In this document: piece after piece, positions 1-9,453 of the stretch
Numbering within the stretch: position 1 is the first letter of the stretch
How the letters are laid out: every line of letters starts with the position of its first letter
Assembly (NCBI GenBank): GCA_020536535.1
Contig: JAHLWZ010000030.1
Coordinates: 16,338 to 55,182, forward strand
Reading direction: 5' to 3'
DNA: 38,845 bases
Source: Pelomyxa schiedti
Taxonomy: Eukaryota > Evosea > Pelobiontida > Pelomyxidae
Notes under the pieces: model-generated
What the model was told of the DNA's origin: nothing
Seen by the model: the letters and a program-made list of their open reading frames with translations, nothing else
Database searches by the model: none
Program-made: the position numbers and the translations under genes

Positions 1-1701
1 ATGCATCACCCCAACCACGTCGAAAAAAGAAATAGAAGGAGCATCAGGGCAGCGATGGGGAGATGTGGTCCCACAGTTTCTGAAGGGAAGACATTGTGGG
101 CCTCGACGCAGGGATCACTGTTCAACACGATGTCATGACTTGCTTGGCCCATTCTGGTGTCACTGTTTCGGCACCTGTGAACATCGGCACGATGGTGCAG
201 CCTGTCTTCACCGCCGCAACAATTCCCACACGTTGTGGCTCCACTCTGATGGTTTCGCATTGTGGGTCATTCTTCTGACAATACACACACCAAAGTTCCA
301 CACGTCAGTTTTGGGATCATATCCGCCGGTTCCGGTTCCGGTTGCGGTTGCGGAGGGAGGTGCTGGAAATGAGTTGTGGGTGCGGGTGTTGTTTTTGGAT
401 TGGTGGGAGCTTGCCGTATGTTCTTGCGGTACTTGGCACCCAAAGAACCCAACCTGTTCAATTATTATATAATATGTAAATAAAATAAATAGAGAAGAAG
501 AAAAATAAAAAAGCTATTTACTATTTAAATAGTAAATAAATAATAAATAAAATAAATAGTAAGAAAAACAGTTATTTCACTAACAACCTTTGCCCAAGGT
601 CCGGTTCCTGATTCCTGAAGAGATGTGATCCAAATGCATCCTGTGGGATTTGTTGGTTGTTGTGTGTGAGGAAGTATCATTCCGACAAACCATCTTCAAG
701 GAAGAGTCCATTGTGGACGAGAGGAGGGTGTTGAGAGTGCAGGTGACACAGTCCTTTGGCAACGTCTCTCAGAATCTTCTCCCTCAAACTCATTGTCAAG
801 AGACTCCCAATGAACGATGACACCTCAGCGGAAGGTCTCATCAACAGTTCCCTCAGGTTGAGTGGTGGATGACCCCCGAGATCTGGGAAAAGGTTGTGGA
901 GGAAGTGAGAGAGATACCGGCTCAGACTCCACCCACAACTTCGTTTCATCGCGAAGGCGAGCACCGGTGTAGGTCACAACATGTCGGTGCTGGGGGATCT
1001 CCCTCAAAAAAGAAATCACAGGCAATATTGCCTCCAAGGCGTCTTGTACCTTCTCGCCTTCATAAATCAAGATGCTGCTGCCATCGCTCACAGAATCGGT
1101 GGATGTTGTCCCAATCGTGAGGCAAGAAAGTTCTGGATATATTTCAGTTAGTTTCATGAGTGCATCCGGATCCATTTTATCGCCTCTGGGGCATTTGAAG
1201 TGGCTCTCTCTGTGCAGGGCAGCATTAAGAACCTCCCCCTTCTGGAAGTACAATTCATTCGCTTCCCTTATAATAGAGTTCTTGAGGCAATGGGGACAGG
1301 GGAAGGACTGTTCTGCAGAGAGGTTGTTGACTTGGAAAAATCTGTTCAACCACATCAACACATGGGCTCCCAGGTTGGGCCCCAATGAGTGTGAGTAGTA
1401 ACAGGATTCAGCAGTAGTTGAAGAAAAGGTTGTTCTCATGAACATGTCGATAGACTCCTCTGGCTGCTCAGTGATGAGAAGATCCTGTTTACCCCCCTCA
1501 CACTTCTTTGACACCCACAGGCCAGAGTTCCAAAACACCTCTGGCTGAACTCCTGGTATTTGTCGCACCATGCTCATCAGTTGTGTGAACATCCCTTCGT
1601 GAATATGTACAAAATGGAAAGTCCTTCCCCACACAATGGTTTCGACTTTCCCGGGTGGCTGATTCCTAGAGTTTCTATAAGTATGCCATAGTTTACTCAT
1701 A

Positions 1702-2062
1702 AATCCCCTCTGGTCAAATTCCCAACCCCCTCCTCCCGCAGTTTGTTGTTCTAAAGCCTGAGTGGTTCAACAAGCTGTTATCCGACATGATTGAATGTGC
1801 GAGGGGCATCTCTTTTCTAAAGCTCCTCAAAGTTCACCAGGAGCTCCTGGCCGCTGATGACACAGACCCCTCCACACAGCTCAAAAGAAGCCAGCACCAC
1901 AATCAAATGGCTGCCTGTGCCCAAAGAATTTTGTGGGGAGTGCAGGTTCAGAGTAGGATGCCAGCGATACACTCTTGGATGTCGTCTCTTCTTCAGGAGC
2001 TTCATCTGGTGTTCGTGTGTGGCAACGTGCCCCACATTTCCTTCTCTCTGCTGCCTGACTTG
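1702..2062 (+). other. Inverted segment 2 of pseudogene A (COR-homologous)
   Basis: Read on the plus strand, opposite to its flanks, this piece encodes PLWSNS, then (one base out of frame) FVVLKPEWFNKLLSDM, MAACAQRILWGVQVQS and SSLLQELHLVFVCGNVPH, ending near SLLPD. Paralogues C, D and E carry the same sequence inside their minus-strand exon 4. The piece therefore lies in its expected place but is reversed. Confidence 0.85.
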
Positions 2063-2066
2063 ACTG

Positions 2067-2082
2067 ACACCCATATGGGTGT
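2067..2082. repeat. Perfect 16-bp palindrome at the inversion junction
   Basis: The sequence ACACCCATATGGGTGT is its own reverse complement. It sits between the two flipped segments of pseudogene A. It could have acted as a snap-back or template-switch point, which is inference. Confidence 0.8.
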
Positions 2083-2094
2083 AACTTCCAATCC

Positions 2095-2235
2095 CAAGTG
2101 GACTGACTTGGTTCGAATAGCTGCTTCCTGTGGTGTTGCTCTGTGTAGAGAAAATCCAGAAGTTGATCTTGAGATGTGCTGTGATTTCCTGTCAGACACA
2201 GGATCCATTATCACCCTCAGCCACTTCAGGCATCC
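2095..2235 (+). other. Inverted segment 1 of pseudogene A (COR-homologous)
   Basis: On the plus strand this encodes KWTDLVRIAASCGVAL, then VDLEMCCDFLSDTGSII and HFRHP. In intact paralogues this block lies immediately N-terminal to PLWSNS, the first residues of inverted segment 2. Each block keeps its place relative to the flanks but is flipped individually. The shared breakpoint falls between the HFRHP and LWSNS codons. Confidence 0.85.
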
Positions 2236-3599
2236 TGCATCACCCTCAGCCTCTCGGACAACGCAATCCACCTTGGTGAAACTGCTCTTGTGGTTTCCGT
2301 GGCGATCCTTTCCAGGAGTTGCGATATCTTTCCAACTTGCTTTCCTGTGATGGGTGTGGATGTAGCAGTGGCGTTGAAGGGGAATGGAGTGGTATCAGAG
2401 AACCACTCGTATTCTTGGAAGTTGTTGATAACAGCAATCCCACGAAGAGTGAGGTTCTTGAATCGGTCTGAATGCAAAATGGGATCCACTATTTGTGCAA
2501 TTTTTTTCTGGATGTCACCGTCTACTCCAGAGTGCACAAGGAGGACAATTTGGGCATTTCCATGGTGGTAGGATTGACTCCAGCACCTGGAAATTTCATC
2601 AAGCCAGAAGAACAATTGCTTTGGGGGTTCCCTCTCCCACAAACCACAGAACACCAGGAAGACAGAATCACTGCAGAAAAAGCATGGGAAAAAGTACTTT
2701 ATTTTGAACAGCTTCAGTTTGTGCCTTTTGTCCTTCAAGCACTGCAAAATATCTTCCCTCAAGCCACTGCCTTCCCCAAAGCAGATGAGTTTGTGGGAAT
2801 TTGGACACATGGGAGACTCTCCAAAGAGCATGTGGTGCATGTCTCGTCCCTTCATTGGTTCTTCTTTGGCCTTGTCAAACAAAATAACATCCTGTATTTT
2901 GGCATGAGCAAGCCATTGTGGAATCCGAGTGATGGGATTGTGATGAAGATCCAGTTTGTTACATGTTATCCCTGAAAGCAGCTCTGGGACTGATTTCAAA
3001 TTAAGGTACTCAAGAGTGACATCCTCGTATTGCGTTGCTTTTGCCAGTATCAGCTCAGTTACTGCTGGCCAGTTTTTCACTTGAATCCATCTTTTCAGTG
3101 CAGCTCCAGCAACTGAAATTTGTGTATCAGGGCTCAAATGACTGCAAGTCGGAAGAAATTTGTTCCGCACTGTTGCTGGGCACATGTGCGTAATCTCAAG
3201 TGCAGTTCCAGGTGGCATAAATGATTCTTTTACACTTGGTGACCCGTGCCTGTGCGTCCGCTCGAGCACCAGGCCCTGTTCAGAAGGAAGGGTGACGGTG
3301 ACGGTGAGGTCTTCTGGGTGTGGGTCCGCTGCTGGCCGCGGGGAGATGCCGCGTGCCACGAGGTCCTCGAACAGCGACGAGATGCAATCCGAGTCCCCGA
3401 CGAGCACACACTCGACAAGTGGCATCCGGTCTCCACTTGGTTCCTTGCGACTGGTGGCGGCCGACATGCCACTTGGTTTCTGAATGATTATTATGTCGCT
3501 GTTGTGCTCTTCGCTTGATCTATTACATGACATCAGCTTCCCCTTCCACTAAACACGCATGTGTGATGGAAATTGATAATAGTGGATGGGTCTACGGGT

Positions 3600-6500
3600 T
3601 TAAATGTGATCCCACAATCTGAGGAGAGTGAGCATAGTGGGTCTCGACGCTGGGTCGGTTGCCCAGCAGCATGTCATGACCTGCTTGGCCCAAGTTGGTG
3701 CCTCTGCTGATGGTGATGATGCCGCGTGTGGTTGCGATGTGAATATCGGAGTGAAAGTGAATCGGTGTGACTGTGTGAGGGTGTGGAGGTGTGACCGGTG
3801 CATAATTATCCTCCTCGGGGGTTGCGGTTGTAATTGCTTGTTTGTTGTTGCGTTTGTTGCTGATAAGAGTTCAACTTCAACCAACGGATTGAGCGGGAAA
3901 ACAAGCTGGTGCACAAGAACTCCTGATTGAAGGCAAGGGGTTAGAACATGGAAATCATGGAAAGGACTATATATATCAACCAAAGTTCCACACGTCGGAC
4001 TTGGGGTTGCCGGAGCTCTGGAGTTCAGGGCCGGTATTGCCAAGGTGGCTCTGCGGATCGGTTGCCGCATCGGTATTTATATTCGGCGGTGAGCCCAGGT
4101 GCGAAAACTACTTACCAAATGAGTTTGAACCAAAACGGGTTTACATTCAAAATATAAATAAATAAATGATGAAACCTTGGCCCAGGGACCGGGTCCCGAT
4201 TCATGAAGGGATGCGATCCAAATATGCCCTGCGGGATTTGAGAATAATAAACAGGAGGTAAACAAACCATTTTCAAGGAATAGACCATCATGAACGAGTG
4301 GTGGGTGTTGAGAATGGAGATGCCTCAGTCCCTGTGCGACATCTCTCAGAATCTTGTCCCGCAAGCTCATTGGCATTACCCGATCAAGGAAACAGGTGGG
4401 ATTAATTGTTGTCCCGCGCTCTTTTCCTCTATCAATGCAACGTTTCATCAAGTCCCTCAGGTTTATGGCGGAGCTTGTATTCATACCAAGAATTTCTTCC
4501 TGCAAGTGCAGAGGTATGTTGAGAGGGAAGGGTTCAGTGAGTACCATGAGCTGGGTTCCATTCCGCTTATAAGTACCGATGCAATTGACAACATTTGGGT
4601 GCTTTGGAGTCCCCTTCAAAACTGAGATCACTGCTGCCACGGCGGCCATGGTACGGGTCTTCATGGCAACTTCCAGCGACAACATCCTAGGACTTGGTTC
4701 TTCATTAATCTCCTTCCCGTTTACAACGGAAATCTCCTGGATGGCGGTTGTACTTTTGAAGCAAGAAAGCTCTGGGGCGATATCAGAAAGTTTCACGAGT
4801 GTATCCTGTCCCTCATTCGGGCAATGGAGAAATTCGTTTCCTGCCAGTGCCGCATCAAAAACTTCACTCTCGTGGAAGAAGTGCAAGTGAGGTTTTTCTC
4901 CACTGTGACTACTAACGAATTGGAATTTCTCACTGTTGTCAAGCAGTTTATCTAGGCAATGAGTACATGAAAACCACTGCGCCGGTGACGGGATGTTGTT
5001 GTCTTGGCAAAATAAGTTCAACCACTCGATGGCATGGGAACTCAAGTTCGTACTACTGTCTATTGAGGAGTCACAGTCAACAGTTTCAAATTTTGTCCTC
5101 ATGAATATGTTAATTGATGTGTTCTTGAGAGTTCCAATCCTGCCCGGACACTTTATGAATAAGTCCTGTGTGAGGCCTTCACTCTTCTTCGATACCCAGA
5201 GGCCCGATTTCCAGAACACCTCCGGCTCCACACCTGGTATCTGCCGGACCATGTTCATTAACTGTGGGAATAATCCGTCGTGGACACGTCCAAGATCAAG
5301 TGACCTCCCGCGCACGGTAATTTTGAGTTTGTTTCTTGATGAACTGTTTTCCCTGTTGCAAGACCCAGACTTCCAGAGCCAAAGTTCAATCAGTGTATTG
5401 GAAATGTAGTCATCATAAGGAACTTCTGGCAGCAGACAGAATGAAAAGTGAGGTACATTATCGCACATTAGTACCAAGCTCAGCTCCCGAAGGAGGGAGG
5501 ACAACCAAGAAGCAACTCCAGGGGGTTCATTGTTTCTTGTAAGGAACTGGGATAGCCGGTCCGCCATCTGATTCGAGTGGAATTTTCTCTTTAGCAAGCT
5601 GCCGGAAATTGCCTGCTCAGATACCATACCAGCTCGAGATTGTCTGATATTATCAAAAGTAAGATCAGCAAGAGAGGCCATTATAGAATGCATGATTTCA
5701 CTGAACCATTTGGGTTTGAGCACAACGATTTGAGACAAGTTTGGATGGGATGAGTTTGACCAGAGGGGATGCCTGAAGTGGATGACGGACCCTGTGTCCG
5801 ACAGGAAATCACAACACATCTCGAGGTCAATCTCTGCTTTTGTTCCCCCTCCACGTGGGACTCCCACACCGCAGGAAACAGCCATTCCAGCAAAGTGGTT
5901 CCACCTTATCACGTTTTCTGTCACCTGCGACAGTTTATGGGAGAGGTTTATCCATCTCGGTGAGGCTGGTACATTTTCGCTGCTCGCTATTCCTTCCAGA
6001 AGTTCGGAAATTGTTAGCACTGGTGTCGGGGTGAGGTAGCCTCCAGTGAATGGATAGGCAGTGGAGAGTAGCCCCTCTTCCGTAGAAAGACTGAGAATGC
6101 AAATGCCGCAGAAAGTAATGTTCTTTCCCAGATGTGAACGTAGAATTGGGTGCAGGAGTTTATCCTCCAAGATTTTCTCGTCTTGGAGAAACTTTCCGTC
6201 CTTGAGAGAATACCCAAGCAAGATTACTTGGGCATTTCCACGCACATCAGCTTGTCTTTGACACCTTGATATTTCATCAAGCCAGAAGTGTAATCTGGGC
6301 TCTTCTTCACAAGAGTACTTGGTCAACCCAGTATGAAAGAACAGCATGAAAATAGACTTACTGCAGAAGAAGCACGGGTACAACGGGTACTGCATCCTAT
6401 CTTAAGAGGAAGAGTGAGCAAATCGTGGTAGTAAGAATGCGAAATGGCACACTTAAGTCCCATGCCGTCCATGTGATCACTGGTTTCTTGAGCATCCTGT

Positions 6501-7929
6501 TGACTATCTTGTATGCTTGTTGTATGTAGAGTACTGACGGCTTGAAGCCAGCTTGGTTACGGTTGGTTTTGAGTTGATTTTTATTCTCTGTCATGGACTT
6601 CAGAAATGCGGCTTTGTTATCGTCATGATCTCCAAGGAGAATGAGTTTGTGGGAATTTGAAAATGCGGGTTCCTCTCCAAAGAGCATTCTGTGCTTTATA
6701 ATCGCCCATCTCTCCTCCCTCAGTTGTTCCGGTATCAGCTCGTCATCCAGGAGAACAGTATGAATATTAGCACTGAACAACCACTGCGGTAAATTGTTTG
6801 TGATGTGATTGTGACGAAGATCCAGTGTTTGGCAAGTGATACCTTCGAGGTGCTCCGGAACGGAATCCAAATGTAAGTCTGAAAGGTCAATGTATTCATC
6901 TCTCGTGGCTTGGGCTAGAATAAGCTCAGTAACCGCGGGCCAGTTTTTTGCTTGGACCCATTGCCGGAGTGCGACCGGAGAAACCGGTTCTAGGCAGCGC
7001 ATGCCATCAGTGGCACTCCGCTCCATCTCATCAGGAGTAGGGCTGAGAAACTGTAAAACACTCCTGACTGAAGATGGAGCCATATCAGTAATATCAAGGG
7101 CAGTTCCGGGAGGAATAAGAGAGGAAAGGTCCTTCATTTTCGCACAGTTGCGGATACTTGCTGTTACTTCCTGCTGCTCGAAGTTGTTCTTGCCTTGAGT
7201 GAGTAATTAATAAATATGCAAAGCATAAAAAGTACCACGGCCTGGGATGCCTGCAGTTTCTCGAATAACAAAAATCAGGCCTTTCAAGCACTCTCCTCCA
7301 CTTGAATCCCCACTCCACACCATCAACTTGAAGGCACTAAGCTTAACGAATGGGCGATCAGAAACAAAGTAAGTTGGAAAAAGGAAACAACTCCAAATAC
7401 ACACCGTGAAAGCCATTGTCAACGCGGCCTCCCTCCTTCTGTGTTCCAAGTCAATACCGCAATCCACGAGTATCAGATTCCTTTTGGTTCCCATACCCAT
7501 CCCCGTCCCACCACCACCACCGGAATACACCGCCCTCAAGTCCTCCCCCACATCGCGTGGTACCCTACCATCCCGCGACTTCACCATCGCCACAACGACG
7601 ACGACGACGACCGGGTCATCAGAAACCGATTGATCTTCCTCCTCCTCCTCCGTCGTCGTCATACGCCCCGCTCTCACCCTGACCACTTCCAGTTCTGCCG
7701 CTCCATCTCCGTCGTCCACCTCCAGGGGCACCCGCAGGCTCCTGCGGGTTTTGGTGTGGCGTCCCCGGGGTTCTCCGCTGCCTACTGTTAATTCCGCCTC
7801 GATTCCGGCGAAGAGCGAGGAGACCGAGGCATCGTCGCCAAGTACCAGGCACGACACAACTCGCCTCGCAGCTGTAACCGTCGACTCCCGTTGTGGTGGT
7901 GAGTCACCTGCTGATTCTATGTCCGCCAT
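3600..7929 (-). CDS. Roco-like protein B (LRR, degenerate Roc, COR, pseudokinase)
   Basis: My seven-exon model is 7929-7405, 7341-7236, 7193-6453, 6400-4268, 4228-4176, 4107-3981 and 3922-3600. It stays in frame and gives about 1335 aa. An upstream in-frame ATG at 7998 is also possible. Order: N-terminal domain (about 1-210, with RNLILVDCGIDLEH), LRR (QTLDLRHNHITNNLPQWL), Roc (P-loop position reads GDHDDNKAAF; switch II WDLN), COR (CCDFLSDTGSVIHF) with a CTHC motif, then a TKL-like kinase domain. Unlike its siblings it keeps a VAMK sequence at the beta-3 lysine position. The HRDLKPEN position reads HDGLFLEN and the DFG position lies in IWIASLHESG, so catalysis is unlikely. The C-lobe has SDVWNFGVLVHQLV and SRPTMLTLLRLWDHI. 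It is the most divergent array member, and its start is 108 bp from the divergent plus-strand gene. Confidence 0.85.
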
Positions 7930-8037
7930 CCTACCTGCACTCAAACCATGTGTTAGGTTCGTTCTCAGCAGAGGGTTTTCTTTAGCAGAATTTTGCATCA
8001 ACTTCTCCCCCTCAGGCAGATCAATCAAATCAATAGA
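7930..8037. promoter_or_regulatory. Short divergent intergenic region between gene B and the plus-strand orphan gene
   Basis: Only about 108 bp separate the two opposed ATGs at 7929 and 8038. Any promoter elements must be shared or overlap coding sequence. I see no clear TATA-like or initiator motif. If the upstream ATG at 7998 is used for gene B, the gap shrinks to about 39 bp. Confidence 0.4.
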
Positions 8038-9345
8038 ATGGCCACTGCGCAGTTGACGACCACAGGGCCGTTCTCAGGGTTCCTCCGCGTGGATGGGTGC
8101 ACGACCGCCACGGCGCAGTCCCTGTTTGTTGCGCTGGCACTGGCCTCCCACCCCCGCTGCGGCGCCCGCACGTCCCTGGGCTGCCCCGAGCACGGCGGCC
8201 CGTGGCTGTCCTTCCTGCGGCAGCTTTGGAGCGACTTCGTGCTGCCCTCCCGCGTGACCCTCGTGGCCGACATCGAGGCCGGGGAGAAACGAGACGGTGG
8301 CCGGGGCGCCCTCGACTCTCCGCCCGCTCGCACCAGGTTCGCCGTCTCCGTCTGCGTGTCTCCGCTGGTCCTGGCCCCCATCTGGCCCGTAACGACTCAC
8401 CCGTACACAGACGGCGACCGCCTTGACCTCCACAGGCACATCATCAAGCAGTGGGTCAACAGGACCTTCGAGATATACGTCGAGGATACGGCGGCCCCGC
8501 CTCAGACTCAGACTCAGTGCCGGCCTCGCTACAAGGTGCACCCCAACAACCGGGGAATCTACAGTGCAAACTCCAAGTGGGTAGTGATGTTCACTCTTGG
8601 CGACGGCGGAAATGGGAGCAAGGCGATAATCCACAGGGCTGAGGACTTGGCCAGCCTCAAGTTCACTCGGCGCACCGTAAACTCGCCCCGCCCGTGGTAC
8701 ATGAAGTACCTGTCCTTCTGTGCGCAGTCAGATCCAGACAAAGCGGTGCTTGTGGTGAGGGAACTACGCCCCCGCGAGATCCTGGTCTCAGTCATGCTGA
8801 TTGACGTCGCCAAGTCGTTTTACACGCAGACCCTGGTGGTTGTGTTCGAGACAAAGTGCCAGATTGGAGGCGACCCCAGGCTTTTTGGACTGGACAAGGT
8901 CCTGAGCCTGAAAACAGCGGCCGGAACCCAGTGCTTTGTTCTGAGAAAGACCAACTACGATGGGAGCCATTTCCTGCTGTGCGGGGTGTATGACGGCGTG
9001 CACGTGGCGAGTCCAATTCGGACCAACGTGGACCCGAAAGATCTGATGGTATCCCAGGTGACAGAATCGCAGTTCTGCGTGAGCCCCAGGTGCGAGCCTA
9101 GCGCCTTTGCGGAGTTATGGGACTGCAGCGACCTCAGTGGGCCTCTGAAGGTGCTTCAATTTGGGGAGCTGGGTGGGACTGGTCCCGGGAACTCGTGCAC
9201 AACAACAGGAACTATGGAGGGGTGCTGTGGGTTCCTGTTTGTGAACTGTGGTGACAGGATCAAGGTGATACACGCTACCAGTGGAGTGTGCTGCCTCACT
9301 GTGGTTGTGCCCATTTGTTTTTTATCCAGCGTCACTCGCCTGTAA
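8038..9345 (+). CDS. Intronless protein of unknown family inside the Roco-like array
   Basis: This is one uninterrupted reading frame of 435 codons from the ATG at 8038 (MATAQLTTTGPFSGFLRV), the only plus-strand gene in the first 25 kb. I do not recognise the family. Visible features are a Cys/Pro-rich N-terminal stretch (SHPRCGARTSLGCPEH, PWLSFLRQLW) and a middle region of alternating hydrophobic strands, for example SKWVVMFTLGDGG, KAVLVVRELRPREILVSVML and QCFVLRKTNYDGSHFLLCGV. This pattern would fit a beta-rich, perhaps propeller-like fold, which is inference. Unlike the seven-exon genes on both sides it has no intron and is GC-rich, especially in its first 400 bp. It ends 108 bp before the stop codon of convergent gene C. 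The coding call is strong because the frame is long and has ordinary amino-acid composition. Confidence 0.8.
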   Translation: MATAQLTTTGPFSGFLRVDGCTTATAQSLFVALALASHPRCGARTSLGCPEHGGPWLSFLRQLWSDFVLPSRVTLVADIEAGEKRDGGRGALDSPPARTRFAVSVCVSPLVLAPIWPVTTHPYTDGDRLDLHRHIIKQWVNRTFEIYVEDTAAPPQTQTQCRPRYKVHPNNRGIYSANSKWVVMFTLGDGGNGSKAIIHRAEDLASLKFTRRTVNSPRPWYMKYLSFCAQSDPDKAVLVVRELRPREILVSVMLIDVAKSFYTQTLVVVFETKCQIGGDPRLFGLDKVLSLKTAAGTQCFVLRKTNYDGSHFLLCGVYDGVHVASPIRTNVDPKDLMVSQVTESQFCVSPRCEPSAFAELWDCSDLSGPLKVLQFGELGGTGPGNSCTTTGTMEGCCGFLFVNCGDRIKVIHATSGVCCLTVVVPICFLSSVTRL

Positions 9346-9453
9346 ACTGAATAGTGATAAACTGAATAGTGAATGTGCACCTTACAAATGAAGATCAAAT
9401 CAGTATTTTTTCTGATGGAATGTTTGTCCCAATTCGAAAACGGGTGATGAGCA

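Larger units (their letters stand above)
44..3533 (-). pseudogene. Roco-like array gene A, broken copy
   Basis: This is the fifth member of the minus-strand Roco-like array (ATG at 3533; homologous stop at 44) and it is not intact. From 3533 to about 2240 it encodes the start of the N-terminal domain (VECVLVGDSDC), the LRR (NKLDLHHNPITRIPQWL) and part of Roc. The second half of the N-terminal domain and the Roc switch II segment (TWTVW in its paralogues), with its intron, are missing. The stretch homologous to COR at about 1702-2235 reads on the plus strand in two flipped pieces. Coding returns to the minus strand at about 1700 (WVSKKCEGG, PCPHCLKN). A 14-base length difference from gene C near 880-900 shifts the frame before PLNLRELL. 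A deletion removes the last intron acceptor and the VLVHQLVHHP region, and the paralogous TSCWTV reads TSC-stop-TV. A tiny exon (GCIWITSLQESG, about 587-640) is still recognisable. I infer a decaying pseudogene. Confidence 0.85.

Noticed and set aside
1787-2350. A separate plus-strand gene in this interval
   Set aside because: Its translation is a rearranged COR segment of the array family (SSLLQELHL, CCDFLSDTGSII) with segments in the wrong order. It is explained by flipped pieces of pseudogene A.
7993-9345. A longer plus-strand start at 7993 for the orphan gene
   Set aside because: The extra residues run back into the divergent gap and toward gene B, and the frame there does not begin with ATG. 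The ATG at 8038 is the first good start.
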